A stretch of 64,000 nt of DNA. Source: Antedon mediterranea. Taxonomy: Eukaryota; Echinodermata; Crinoidea; Comatulida; Antedonidae. Location: contig NC_092677.1 of assembly GCF_964355755.1 (NCBI RefSeq), positions 16,340,101 to 16,404,100 on the forward strand, given 5' to 3'. The notes beneath the pieces are model-generated. The model saw only the letters and a program-made list of their open reading frames with translations, did not search any database and was not told where the DNA came from. Below are positions 13,151 to 25,150 of the stretch, in pieces (position 1 is the stretch's first letter; the number at the start of each line of letters is the position of its first letter). The translations under genes and the position numbers were made by a program.

Positions 13151-15150
13151 GAATATATGCAGCAAAACATTTGGTGCGTGTATCGTGTAAGGGTTTAGGC
13201 TATAGATACGGCTACTGGAAGATACACATGAAACACATGTGAAGTTGTATTACCAAATATCCCTATGATACTGGAGAAATCTAGATGCAGTACCGAGAAT
13301 CGGGTGAATAAGTTATACCGTCAGAACAATTAAATAATTATATTAAATGTTAATGATCATTCTTATTGTAAAGGCCATAGGCAGTAGCAGATGCACTATT
13401 AATGGCTATCTATACATAATTATTTTACTTATTAAGACGTGTGTGGTTATACGCTCGTAATTAACCAACTAACATACGACAAATAATCATATGAGGTTAA
13501 TTAGATTCAATTGATTTAATTGACTATCTCTAATTTAAACATTTACATAGACACGCCATTACGAAGTGGTTTTAATTGCTCTATTATAATGAAAATGCTG
13601 TGTGCTCAAACCATGCGGTTGGTTGGACTGTCAGTTTACATACGTACACATATTTTGGGATTTCATCATATGCGTACTTCCTCTCCTTTTTTTATATTTC
13701 GTGCTTTCAATGTTTTCATGTCGTGCGATCGCCGACATATTAAATAAATTGAGCATGGCGTTTAACTGAATGACGGGTAATTTAAAACACGTGATACATT
13801 GAGATAATCAGACGAGATTCGTAAATTATAATCCCGATTCTAAGTCCATCTATCTAATCTACGATAACTATAACTTAGTTAGGGTAGCTTATATTAGCCT
13901 GTAATAAACTTGTAAATTTATAGTTAGAAAATAAGTGATTGGTGAGAAAGTATACAGATTGACAATGGGAGCTAACTTTATCAATTTAGTTTCTCGGTGT
14001 AAAACGCCTTTAAAATAGGCCAAAAAACAAACAAAAAGTGGTCTGAATGTTGTGCGACGGAAAACCACTGTCTATAGTGTATACTGCTCAATGAAAACTA
14101 CTTAAACAATATTATGCCCAAGTGGCCTTTTCGTTTTACTGGTTATTTCGTATTACAAGCTTTGCATTGTATTTTGTTCTTCTATTTCAACGATTGAAGG
14201 TATACTAATTGCACGATTAGTCTTTTGCAAATTAAAAACACACAAAATACACTATATAGCGACGGAACAAACACTATATAGCGTATCGTCCATGGTCTAT
14301 AGAGCCATTAATTCAAATAAATTAACTAACTACAGTAGGCCTACATATGGGTGTGGTTTGAAAGTGTAAATGCTTGCATTATATTTTCTTTTGGAAGTCC
14401 GATAGTTCTATAGGCTCGTTGAAAAGAGCAGTTAATCTTTCAACTCATGAAATATTCTCCACATTCAAGTCATAAACATTCATTATTGTATACAGATTTC
14501 ACTACCGATAATATCCACAAGTGTCACTATAAAAGCAATCACATCCGTGCTTCTACAGTAGTGCTTGATGTTTGTCTAAAGCCAGTGGCCAGATACCAAT
14601 GATGTAGGCTACGGTTATTTATTGGTTTGCTTATTATGTCGTTAAACGAAAGGTTGGTCATCGCTCTGTCTATGCTTTGTATTGTATGCATATACGTTTC
14701 AACAAAGCTACGGAAAACGTATTCATTTATTAATAGTAATACAACAGTAATTATCTACGTGTGTTTCAACATAAATAATATAAAAACATATGTTCTAGTT
14801 AAGCGCAACCAATCATTCTAAAATACAGTACACCAGATCTCCCAACTCGAAACAAATTGAAATATTGGGAGGTTTATACAAGAATAGAGGGCACTACAAT
14901 AATACATCAAGCCATAGAGGGCGCTAAAAAACATAAAGATATTAGCGTCTAAAATAGTAAACAAAACACAAAAGCCAAGAGGTGCAAAATACAACTCAAT
15001 GTTTCACTTATTAAACAACGCATGAATTGATTATAAACATATTCATTCATTCATTCATGCATTCATGTGCCGTCTTCGCAATCATAAACATATTACAGCC
15101 CGATATTAGCTTTCTTCTCCTATTTTAAGAAGCAAACCTTATAGTTGAAG
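13151..15150. other. non-coding, nothing recognised
   Basis: AT-rich. A CATT(CATT)n microsatellite lies at about 15040-15065. Short ORFs show no protein signature. Confidence 0.45.
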
Positions 15151-15159
15151 GCTAATGCT

Positions 15160-15460
15160 CCACTAAGGGTCCCATTGTGACATCGGTAGCCAACTACGGC
15201 GCCCGGTACGTCTGTCCACGACAGTGTGTGTGTGAATGAACTAGTACACCTGGGTAACCCCTACTCGTCTCGAAAAAGATGTACTAGGTTCTTTAAATTA
15301 AAGTGCACATGAGCTATGTGTACACTGGACCTACGGTTTATAGTCCTTCCGAGAAGACTTGTTCTACCACTAGAACCATGGAGCGAGTGAGCCTCGAACC
15401 TTTGCCAATAATATTGCTATGGATTTCGGTTCCACTGTCTTAACCGCTCGGCCACACTTA
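15160..15460 (-). mobile_element. tRNA-Ser-like-headed SINE
   Basis: On the minus strand the head holds an A-box-like TGGCCGAGCGGTTAAGA (from 15454) and a B-box-like GGTTCGAGG (from 15400). Between them is GTGGA-ACCGAAA-TCCAT, which could be an anticodon stem-loop reading CGA (Ser). The acceptor and T stems do not pair well, so it is not a functional tRNA. The body downstream contains CTTCTCGGAAGGACTATAAA followed by CCGTAGGTCCAGTGTACA, resembling the central domain of SINEs widespread in marine invertebrates (from memory, not searched). Confidence 0.65.
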
Positions 15461-16009
15461 CTGTTCATACATCGAAATGTTTCCTTTACCTAAAATATCG
15501 TATTTTAGCGCGGGAGACCGGGAGATGACCCGAAATACCTCGAGACTTTAATAATATTATCGGATTGGGAGGTATGATACACAGTGCACATTAAGCGTAT
15601 GCGTCTGCATGTACGCATAAGTACGCATGATTGAACTCAACACGTATTTAATCCTATTTTGGCGGTTTTGAATCTGTCATCAGTACATTGTTTTGTACAG
15701 ATACTAACTCTGTCGTCTGCTAGATTCGAAAAATGGATATTTTATACAGTGCTATCAATCAGCAGTTTAATTCTTCCTATATAGCGATCTTTGACACACT
15801 TAATTGTTTGTGGAATGACTTAAACACGCCAACGAATGACACCGAGATTCTGTTATAGGTTGTAGTTCAAAGTTGGGACTAAGATGGTCAATTCATTTTA
15901 TGCTTTCACAGTTCACAGATTATATAAAATGGTAATGTAGAGGCTACTCGAGCACGCAGAAAGTAATTGTTGCGTATTGGATAAGCTGTTTTTTTCTCAA
16001 CAATTATAG
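15461..16009. other. non-coding, nothing recognised
   Basis: No supported feature. Confidence 0.45.
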
Positions 16010-16205
16010 GTGACCGGATTGTTTAAAGTGAAATTCGCAACGGTTTCTCACAACTATCGACGCAACGTAACGCAACCTACGCAACATAAGAAAATGCCCT
16101 TCCGTGCTTGCGCCCGCATGCGTGAAATCAAACCCGCCATGTTTGCAGCACTGTTGTTTCGTCGGTGCGTTGCGTTGCGTTCTATTGGGAACCACGCTTT
16201 ACTGC
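16010..16205 (+). repeat. dispersed repeat ending TTGGGAACCACGC
   Basis: CGCAACGTAACGCAACCTACGCAAC on the left half (given here in description; key unit CGTAACGCAAC) and TTGCGTTCTATTGGGAACCA followed by CGCTTT on the right. A related end occurs inverted at 22669 (AAAGCGTGGTTCTCA) and a third near 23998 (GTGGTTCCCAATTGGACGCA). Probably remains of a MITE family rich in GCGTTGCGTT. Overlapping ORFs on both strands are by-products. Confidence 0.5.
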
Positions 16206-16912
16206 CGTATTGTGGAATTATGTGATGGTTATAAAACACGTAATTTATTAGGCTTATTATGTTTGTTATGTAATCAATCAGATAATGTTAGGCCCAGTAC
16301 TTGCTATCATCGCCTACACGGTATTTCCGACACAGTTGTTTTAGCCCGTCGTTAGACAAACATTGTGACTGTGTTGGAAACTTTCGCCGCTTAATCACCG
16401 ATAACATCTATACAATCATCTCTATTTATCTATTCTATTTATCAGCTAAGCAAATCTAAGTCAATATAGGTATATAAAGTGACATAATATTCTTCACGAA
16501 TTACTAAATTCTAGACAATAACACTATGATAAAATTACAATTAAATACAAAACTATATAATGTTTCCATAGACAAGAATAACAAACAGTGTACCAATTTA
16601 TTCCAGTAGTACCAGTACTTTAAGGTTGTTTTTCTCCGTGAAGATAGATTGTATTGCTTTTAAAAACAACTAATGGCCAAATTAATGTTGAATTTCAGTT
16701 TTTGCATAATCCTCTAATATTATAATGAAATCGTTGAAATAATTAGTGTTTTTAATTTATCGTATAAACTAATTGTTGAATAACACACAGAGAGGGTACA
16801 GTATATACACTTTTAACTAAGAAAAAATTAGTATAGGGCCTGTGATCTATTCAGGTCCAGTCATTTACTTGTTTCCCATCCGATATTACAGTAGTATTAT
16901 CTGTGCTGTCAA

Positions 16913-17012
16913 TGAAACAAGGCCATATGCATGGCAGCAGTCGTGTGCTCAAGTTAGTGTTTATCGACCGATCGACCAACCGACCGACATAGTTGCACGC
17001 GACTAAAAACGG
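16913..17012 (-). repeat. GTCGCG short dispersed element, copy 1
   Basis: About 100 bp with inverted-type ends (AGTCGTGTGCTCAAG and TGCACGCGACTAAAAAC) and a GACC/GACA-rich centre (GACCGATCGACCAACCGACC). Near-identical copies in the opposite orientation are at 33588-33699 and 49973-50073, and longer relatives at 45.2-46.7 kb. Confidence 0.7.
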
Positions 17013-17014
17013 GA

Positions 17015-19510
17015 AAATAAAGCAAGAACGCAAAACCTAGGTAGATTTTTCGTAATTACCATTCAATTGTTTTATAACGTTTTCAACGATAAGAACCTAC
17101 AAAATTGTCTAAAATTATATATTTATGAAATAAAAAAAAACTGGCAAAGAAATTCAAGACATGAGGGAGACAGCTTTGTTAAAAGTATGCAACAATTATA
17201 TTATATTTTATTAGTAATTGAATAAAAATAGTATGCCTCAGTAAAAAATGTCGGTGTAAAATGAAAATAAAGCAGTGGGCGCAATACGTAATTCGATCAT
17301 TTACGTTTCTAAATTAGTTTTATTAATAGCACAATTTGTGCAGAGACTTCAAATATTAATTTAATTAATCATGTTGCATAATTTCTTTTTCATTATCTGA
17401 TAATTAGATTTGAATAATAACAACTTGTTCTAAATCCATTTGAACAAACATGACCAAAATTACAATTTACAAACCATTATAATTCGGATACAAATAGTTT
17501 AGGTCAAAGATCATAATATTAGTGAACACTGTAAGATAGTTACAATGTTCATAAATGATGAAATGGTCAGAAGGTGTCAAGAAATTCTACTTCTACTTCC
17601 TGACGTGTAATTGAAAAACATTTGAATTGTTGTAAAACTCCATTTGGTGATTGGTTGAATGAATTCGTTTATGGTTATCCTTGGTAAAATATATATAAAT
17701 AAAGTAGGTATTCGAGGCACCTCATACTTTCCCAAACCGATATTAACAAAATAATTTCCTTCGGTTAATTTACTCTTGGAAAGACAAACGCATCTTATAG
17801 GTCAAACGCGTCAAACCTGGACAGAAACTCGAGGTTGCCGTGCATCAACATCGTAATAGCTCTTGCCTAGAGGCTTTGACAAACACCGAGGTATCTATGT
17901 GTGTATTTGGTTTCCTAATGTACATACAACGACTCTATAATGATATCAAGAAGTAATGAAACTGACATTGATAAAAGTATCGCACAATGCATGCAGAACG
18001 CTAATAGGTTAGTTAAAATAAATCTTAATTGTATATTCTAGACACAAGCTACGTCCTTCTGTTTACCTTCTTTAACGTGCACTCTCGTATGATGTTAATT
18101 CAGGCGCTTGTCTTTTCAATACGTTTTGTAGACGTTTCCCTACGGGCAGTTACATATGTGTCTATCCAGGCTGTTTGTGGATTTTTAAAATATCAACATC
18201 TCTACCAAATAAAAACATTTTAGCGACTCTGTGCGGTCAAAGCGCGCCTTATCTAACAAAAATATTGACTAAACTTAGGCCTAAGTGTAATCTCAATCAT
18301 AAATAAGCCTACAGAATCTTTCACAGAGAATAGGTGTTGAAAAGAAACTAATTAAATATGCAAAAAAAAAATCGTACTCTTTTAAATAGAATACAAGATT
18401 AAATTGTGTATCACTACAGTTTAATACGGTATAGGCTATATCAGCTGTCTAAGTATTACTGCAATAATGTATGTATATGCATATACAACAGTAGGAGAAG
18501 CAATCGTCATCCCTAGACAAATCAGTTGCTGAAAAGCTGTCCATGCAAGAACCGTAGTGAAATATAATCATTCCTACACCAGTAGATATAAAAGTGGTAA
18601 AACGAAATGTATCTATACTAAGTGTGTTACGGTGTATATTGCTATACTAAAACCTCAGTGGAGTAACCAACAATTAACATTCTAGCAGAATCACATGACT
18701 AAGCAAACGACCGATTAAAATATATTTGTGACATCAATTGTCTTTATCACAGAAAACCATCATTATTAATTTCCGTGTAGGCTTGCTTAGACCACGGTTA
18801 AATGCAATCCTTTATGTCCATGCTTATAGTAGAAACAATACTGAGAACATTGGTCCGATTGTATCTAAGCCTCCTGTCGCATACAGATCATCTGGCTCAC
18901 CTCTTTCCATGGACGTCATTGTATTTGCCTATATATACACTAAATTGATGAATCAGCCAAAGAAATTACAATTTAAATAGAAAATAAAATGGCTCAAGTT
19001 TTAGGTCCGTATATTGTGCCATTAAAACCAATTTCACCCCTCAACTATAAGGTAGTTTTAATGAACGGTGTAATTATCTTTTAGATAACATATCAAATAT
19101 GTTTTCCTCTCTCAAATATTTGATAAGTCATGGCCTTCATGACGAAATATGCAAGGATCAAAATTTACGTTCACATAACAAATTAATCATTTTACGATCA
19201 TAACAAATACATATTTCCAATGAAACGGTAATAAATTGTAAATTCCAATCGCATAATAAACATAAAACTGAAATGATACAAATTTTCATTTAAAATGTCA
19301 AAAAAATACTAGAGACATGGATGAATTAAAAGAACGATGATGAGGCGGAGGGGAGGGTATTCAAAGCCTACTAATAATATTTGCAATGCTTTTTGTGTGC
19401 ACGTTGTTAGGGACAATTAGTGTGAAAATGTACGGGATGAATGAACTGTTGTGCAATATAACGTAAATCTTCTAATTGTAACCCTGGGTTATTTTTCTTT
19501 GATTGTTTTT
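17015..19510. other. non-coding, nothing recognised
   Basis: AT-rich sequence with only short ORFs lacking any recognisable domain. Confidence 0.45.
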
Positions 19511-19515
19511 TTAGG

Positions 19516-20290
19516 GTGGGTTACTATTAGAAAGGGGGTTACTATTAGAGTAGTGGGTTACTATTAGAAGGGGGTTACTATTAGAGTAGTGGGTTACTAT
19601 TAAGGGGTTACTATTAGAAGGGGGTTACTATTAGAAGGGGGGTTACTATTAGAAGGGGGTTACTATTAGAGTAGTGGGTTACTATTAGAAGGGGTTACTA
19701 TTAGAAGGGGGTTACTATTAGAAGGGGGGTTACTATTAGAAGGCGGGTTACTATTAGAAGGCGGGTTACTATTAGAAGGTGGGTTACTATTAGAATGTGG
19801 GTTACTATTAGAAGGTGGGTTGCTATTAGAAGGTGGGTTGCTATTAGAAGTGGGGTTACTATTAGAAGGTGGGTTACTATTAGAAGGTGGGTTACTATTA
19901 GAAGGTGGGTTACTATTAGAAGGTGGGTTACTATTAGAAGGGGGTTACTATTAAAGGGGGTTACTATTAGAAGGTGGGTTACTATTAGAAGGTGGGTTAC
20001 TATTAGAAGGTGGGTTGCTATTAGAAGGTGGGTTGCTATTAGAAGGTGGGTTACTATTAGAAGGTGGGTTACTATTAGAAGGTGGGTTACTATTAGAAGG
20101 GGGGTTACTATTAGAAGGGGGGTTACTATTAGAAGGTGGGTTACTATTAGAAGGGGGGTTACTATTAGAAGGTGGTTTACTATTAGAAGGTGGGTTACTA
20201 TTAGAAGGGGGTTAATATTAGAAGGTGGGTTACTATTAGAAGGTGGGTTACTATTAGAAGGGGGGGGGGTGGTGGTTACTATTAGAGTTG
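19516..20290 (+). repeat. 18-bp G-rich minisatellite
   Basis: About 43 units of consensus GGGTTACTATTAGAAGGT, with variants of roughly 16-19 bp, some AGAGTAGT-type and some with longer G runs. Because 18 is a multiple of 3, open frames appear (WVTIRR and LLLEGG repeats), but nothing indicates translation. A few extra units occur at 20540-20645. A mixed C tract follows at about 20336-20356, after an inverted AATAGTAACCCCC. Confidence 0.95.
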
Positions 20291-20539
20291 TGGGTTTCTA
20301 TTATTAATCTTAAATTAGGCACCTGAAAATAGTAACCCCCCCCCCCCCCACCCCCTCCAGCTTTTCCGGTCAGCAAGTCATAGCAAAATAATAAAACAGT
20401 ACGAATAAACACATTTGGTTGAACTCTAACTCTTTATTTTATAAAGTCAAAAACACTCAATCCTCCCCACTCCCAAAATTAACATGCATTATCTCCTTAT
20501 TTTCAAAATACGACTGCATCATAAGTTGTTGTGACTCTA

Positions 20540-20645
20540 TGGGTTACTATTAGAGTAGTGGGTTGTTATTATTATAGATTGACTTATAAGGTGGGTTACT
20601 ATTAGAAGGGGATTACTATTAGAGTGTGGGTTACTATTAGAAGAT
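20540..20645 (+). repeat. outlying units of the 18-bp minisatellite
   Basis: Four to five units of GGGTTACTATTAGA, separated by unique sequence from the main array that ends at 20290. Confidence 0.85.
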
Positions 20646-20649
20646 TTAC

Positions 20650-22660
20650 GGTATATTGCTTACCTATATTGGTAACCCTGGAAAACACGTATCAGGCTTT
20701 AACTGCGTTCACACTGAATCCGGATCCCGTAGTTAGAGTAACCGACTGTGTAATGATTATTTCCGAAAACTTAAAATCCCCAGCCACAACCTATTTCCAA
20801 GACCGCGCCTTGTACACCATACAAATTGAGATCAGTATCACTGAATTTCTTTTAACAAAGTTAAATACAAATACAGTAGATCTTTATTATTAACACGGGT
20901 ATCTTTAATGGATGGTAGTTGTTTTCTTTGCCCGGCTTTGTTTGTTTGTTTTTTTATTTTTGCGGTTTTTTACCTTTTTAACCAATCCTATATTTTTATA
21001 TATTGATTGCAAGAATGGCCACATGAGCTCAATGCGTACCTATATCCTTGTGCTGCAACACGTAAATACTGTACATCACATATGTAACTGTTTTCACTTT
21101 ATTGTTTGTAAATGCCTAACAAAGATGTAGGCCTACACACATCTTTATCCAAGTTTAGCTATAATATTAGTGTTAAGATTTTCGATCACACACAGGAATG
21201 AATGTAAACGGTTATCTTTAAACTCCAGACACATTTCTCACGACTTTTTAATCAGGACCTCTTTGGGCATAGCATCTAAAATTATTTTTAACTTCTTTTA
21301 AACTTCTTTTATACCTCAAGGACTCAACTGGAAATAAACACAAGTTATTGGTTTTCTTGGACGATCCTGACCAAAATGACATTTTCTTACCCTTTTTATC
21401 TCTTTTATGAATTTGTAATGATTTTTAAATATTTTCAAAATATTTTAAACATTGTTTTTATACGGTTTTAGATGTTTTAAAATATCATTGTATCATTGTT
21501 TTATATGTTGTTTTTAATACTGTTTTATTCATGAACCTTTTTACTTGTTTTATGTGATTTTGATCAAATAAATGAATAAAATGAGTCAATGAATTGGGCC
21601 TTATTGTATGTTGTCACTTAATACACATTTCATTTTTTTTTCTGTCAATAACACTTTGCAGGCTAAAACCTAAAGACAGGTCCACACCATCAAGACAACA
21701 TTTTATCCGCTGCGCCACGCAACTTGCTTGAAGAAATTAATCAACTAAGCTGTTTAAAATATGCATTTCTTTTTTTATCGATATATTCTACTGTAAATCA
21801 AACAAGTTACTTCACTTCCTTGGAATTTGCCTCCATTTCATAATTCCGTAACTGAACTATGATAATATGAATCCAAAAATGTATTTCTATTCATAAAACG
21901 ATGTATAAATAAGTAGGGCTTGCATCATAATTACACTACAAAATATATTTCACCGGACATACACTAATGTCGACCATTTGACATTAACATTTATAATATA
22001 AAATAATATGTCACGGAATATAATATTTTCAGTCCTGAAACATATTCCTGTATATAGGACTATCATATAAAAAGCACGCTTTTATTATAACTATAATAAA
22101 TAAAAACCATGTCAGTAATGTCAAAATGCATTTTGATAAATATTTTTGTTATTTTTACGATTTATAAATTGCAGAACGTCTTTAAGTTTAGAAATGTGGA
22201 CGTCTTATAAAATGATTTCAATTTCATTATCATTACCATCGATATAGCTCAAGATAATGTATTTGTAATTATATTTCAATACTTTTTTTTTCTTTTTCTA
22301 TTTTAATTTATAATCAAACTATATATATAAAAGCATTTATCTGCAAGATGTCACAAGGCATATCCGCGTATCTAGTGCATAAGATAATGTTTGTATTACC
22401 GACCTACATAGTTGTAGCTTTGGGTCGAGATATCGTAACAGTCTTTCAGCGATGTACAACCTAATATATGCGCCTTACATACTAAACACCATCATATTTA
22501 CTATTCGTGTTTTTATATATCTGTATAGTGTATAATTTCATTTATTTCTCTTCATGATCATTGCTGAACGACTATATAGCCTCGTTATAGTGACGCCATA
22601 GTTTAGTAGTATGAGAAGTTCTTATTAAGTTTTATGGTTGTCATATCGATGCAGTTTGTT
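20650..22660. other. non-coding, nothing certain
   Basis: GCGTTCACACTGAATCCGGA near 20705 looks like a MITE end, but no partner was found. The rest is AT-rich without genes. Confidence 0.4.
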
Positions 22661-22668
22661 ACACTAAA

Positions 22669-22910
22669 AGCGTGGTTCTCACTATAAAAAAAAACGTAAC
22701 GCAAGAAAATATTCTATTTCGCATGCTTTTCGTACGAGAAGTTATCACTGCAGAAAACGGTGTTGAATACACACGTCTACGTCACACTGTCTTCTACGTC
22801 AAATTACTTACGTTGCCCGAAAGTTATTTACCCACTATTACGCAAGCAACGCAAGGAAAATTCCGACGTGACGCGTACGCAGCGTGTCGACGCAAAGTGC
22901 CATAATAAGT
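22669..22910 (+). repeat. MITE-like fragment with GCGTGGTTC end
   Basis: Starts with AAGCGTGGTTCTCAC and CGTAACGCAAG, the inverted form of the 16.2-kb element's right end. It runs to a CpG-rich tail (GACGCGTACGCAGCGTGTCG). The 77-codon ORF through it has no known domain. Confidence 0.45.
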
Positions 22911-23713
22911 ATAAATAGAATATACATGCGCGCGTGTCGGCGGCGTAAGCACAGTGCCGTGACGGCTATTCAACTTTTCACCGAGTGTAAAGCTGGTAGG
23001 CCTATGTAGGTGTAGCTTACTTTAAAAACGAAAACAAACAAGGTAGGAGGTATTGTTAGAAGGATAAATTGCAGGATATCGATTACAATCCTCAATCAAC
23101 AACTGATGCGCTGATGTGCACTATAATTTAGCTGGAAAAAAGCTTTGGAGCTTTCAATTTTTGTTGCATGCTACTCCACCGCCCCCCCCCCCCCCCGCCA
23201 GTCAATATTAACGAAAACGGTCATTCCTGTCGCTTAGACTGCTCTATGAGAAACAGCAAAGAGTTTGTGAAGCTATATCTCCTCAAAGCAGACAGGTCGA
23301 AAACGCCTTAAGTATGATAAAATTAACAAACAAGGATGTAGATCTAGGCCTAGTTACTTCCAACACCGCTCAAATTTTCTACTGGTGTGCCGGCACGCTC
23401 CCCTGTGTGTTCAATTTTACATTGTCCCTAATTTATAATCGAGTTACGCTTTAATATCTAATAATAATAGCACGTAGATTTGGTTTCAAAAAGGAAATAG
23501 AAACTCGACTGCACGTTCAAATAAATAGAAAAATGTTCTGCAATTACATTTTTTTTATAGTTAAGCTACCACTGTGTAATTTGTTTTGACTAGAATTAGC
23601 ATCGTACATGCAATAAACTGGACATAATTATGCGTTTTCGCCGATCATTTTAAACTCCAATTTGTTTTAAGGCAACAGTGCAAGATTTTATGAATCGTAT
23701 AATTATGTTGAAG
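22911..23713. other. non-coding; poly-C tract
   Basis: A run of C lies at about 23182-23197. No gene seen. Confidence 0.45.
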
Positions 23714-23899
23714 CTACAGTAAAAGTATATACTGTGTCGTGTGGTAGGAGCTGTGATACAGTGTGTGCTGAGTTTCTGAACTCGAAACTACATGACTCTC
23801 GTCGTAAAACACAACAGGGATTGTAGGTGCCGAATTCACCCGCTGCCAAGTAGTAAAGAACATAGCTAAAATAAATCCTACTAGAAGTCTTCGTAACAT
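23714..23899 (-). CDS. possible small secreted peptide or first exon
   Basis: Starting at the ATG at 23899 there are 61 codons. The first 24 residues (MLRRLLVGFILAMFF onward) look like a signal peptide: a basic start, a hydrophobic core, then NSA as a possible cleavage site. The remainder is polar and rich in His, Ser and Tyr, with no cysteines and no family I recognise. An in-frame ATG lies upstream at 24019, but the added residues overlap a dispersed repeat end, so I prefer the shorter form. The ORF could be a genuine short secreted peptide, a first exon using an internal GT donor, or chance. It lies about 0.5 kb beyond the transporter exon on the same strand, within what would be its intron. 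Low confidence. Confidence 0.2.
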   Translation of the reverse strand: MLRRLLVGFILAMFFTTWQRVNSAPTIPVVFYDESHVVSSSETQHTLYHSSYHTTQYILLL

Positions 23900-24070
23900 T
23901 TGTACTCTCCCATATCGAGAGTTCGACGGGCGACGGAGTTCGTTTCGTATTTTTACGCAGTGCTCGTGTCTGGATATCGACCACTCGCATTGAAGCATGT
24001 GGTTCCCAATTGGACGCAACGATGTGGTGTAACAGCACTGGCCAATAGCAGATTTTTAAATAGTGTGTGG

Positions 24071-24090
24071 CGGGGGGGGGGGGGAGGGGG
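24071..24090 (+). repeat. G-rich tract
   Basis: A run of about 12 G, then A and further G-rich sequence, directly beside the candidate peptide ORF. Confidence 0.8.
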
Positions 24091-24444
24091 TGGAGGAGGC
24101 CTTACATGGCAAATTTTAGGTGCCGAAATTAGTGTCCTATCTTTTGCATTACAATTTGCTGCCTGCTCTGCATTGATTCCGCCTTCCGTAGGAAAAAGGG
24201 CATTACCATTTGTTGAAAAGGGCTAAAACACTCGAGACCGCCAGCGTTGGGCGACAAGGGCATAGAATTATGCAAATACTAACGGGTACGTCTGTATGTT
24301 TAATGTGCAACATGTGTTGGTAGCTAACAAGAGAAACATCTGTATATAATTTCATTTAATGTTGTATCCAGTGTTATTATACGAAAATGCATAGAATGTT
24401 TACGGTATAAAAAATAAATAAAATAAATGTACAGATTTACTTAC

Positions 24445-24928
24445 AGAGAATAGCAGCAGCCAGTAACCTCACAGTCATCTGGGGTGTATCGCAGTTACGG
24501 AAAAATGGTTCCGTAAGGTACGTTGCAAACGTTTTAGAAATGACTGCCCAACTGCCTGTTCGTACAGCTACAATTGATGTCCAAACACGTAAAAAAGCGA
24601 CCATCGGGCCAAACGCTTCCAGTAAATACGTATAATCACCTCCAGATTTTGAAAATGTCGTCCCAAGTTCAGCGTAGCATAGGGCTCCTATAGTTGAGAA
24701 TATACCGCATACAACCCATATTGTCAGCGACATTCCTATAGTTCCCGTATGACTAAGAATCCCCTTCGGAGAGATGAAGATTCCGGAGCCGATAATCGTA
24801 CCGACGATTAGAGATATACTTACCGTCATATTGACGTGACGTAACAAGACGACCAAGCTACTATCGTCACTACTGTCGCTCGAGACCGTAGCGATCGAAT
24901 CCGATCGCCGCATTCTTACGCACGGCAT
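24445..24928 (-). CDS. SLC7 (LAT-type) amino-acid transporter, first coding exon
   Basis: The 161 codons plus one base read into an APC-superfamily amino-acid exchanger. After a Ser-rich cytoplasmic N-terminus (residues 1-32), TM1 carries the substrate-binding GTIIGSGIF (43-51). TM2 with its conserved loop reads GALCYAELGTTFSKSGGDY (81-99). TM3 starts at AFGPMVAFLRVW (105-116). FFRNCDTPQ (142-150) holds Cys146, at the position that in vertebrate SLC7A5-A11 forms the disulfide with SLC3A1/SLC3A2. TM4 begins at about 152. These motifs place it in the heterodimeric exchangers (LAT, y+LAT, xCT, b0,+ types). It is too short to choose a paralogue. The exon ends at a consensus minus-strand donor, GTAAGT (24444-24439), in phase 1. 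The remaining eight or so TMs must lie on exons at lower coordinates; I did not find them. The ATG at 24928 is the first in frame and is preceded by an A-rich leader. Confidence 0.93.
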
Positions 24929-25150
24929 TTTACTTTAAAACTATTACCGCTACTATCTTCAGTGTGCCAATGAGCTATCCTAACGTGTTTATCATCAAAC
25001 AGTAGAATGCAGAATGAACATGTCAAGTTTACTTATTTAACAGATCAAATATATTCTCCACATAAGATGGGATAAGTAAATGAAGACTTTATAGATGCCA
25101 GATGAGATGTAAGATAGATGCGTCGTAAAATATATATCATGAATGCGGCG
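24929..25150 (-). promoter_or_regulatory. presumed 5' UTR/promoter region of the transporter
   Basis: Sequence immediately upstream of the start codon. TATA-like candidates on the minus strand are CTATAAAG (about 25088-25095) and ATATATATTTTA (about 25126-25137). No initiator or transcription start can be fixed, so the assignment rests on position only. Confidence 0.3.

Noticed and set aside
15362-15455. tRNA-Ser(CGA)-like sequence on the minus strand
   Set aside because: A and B boxes and an anticodon-like loop are present, but the acceptor and T stems do not pair and it continues into a SINE body. Kept as a SINE, not as a tRNA gene.
19795-20307. 170-codon ORF of VTIRRW repeats and a 66-codon ORF of LLLEGG repeats
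   Set aside because: By-products of the 18-bp minisatellite.
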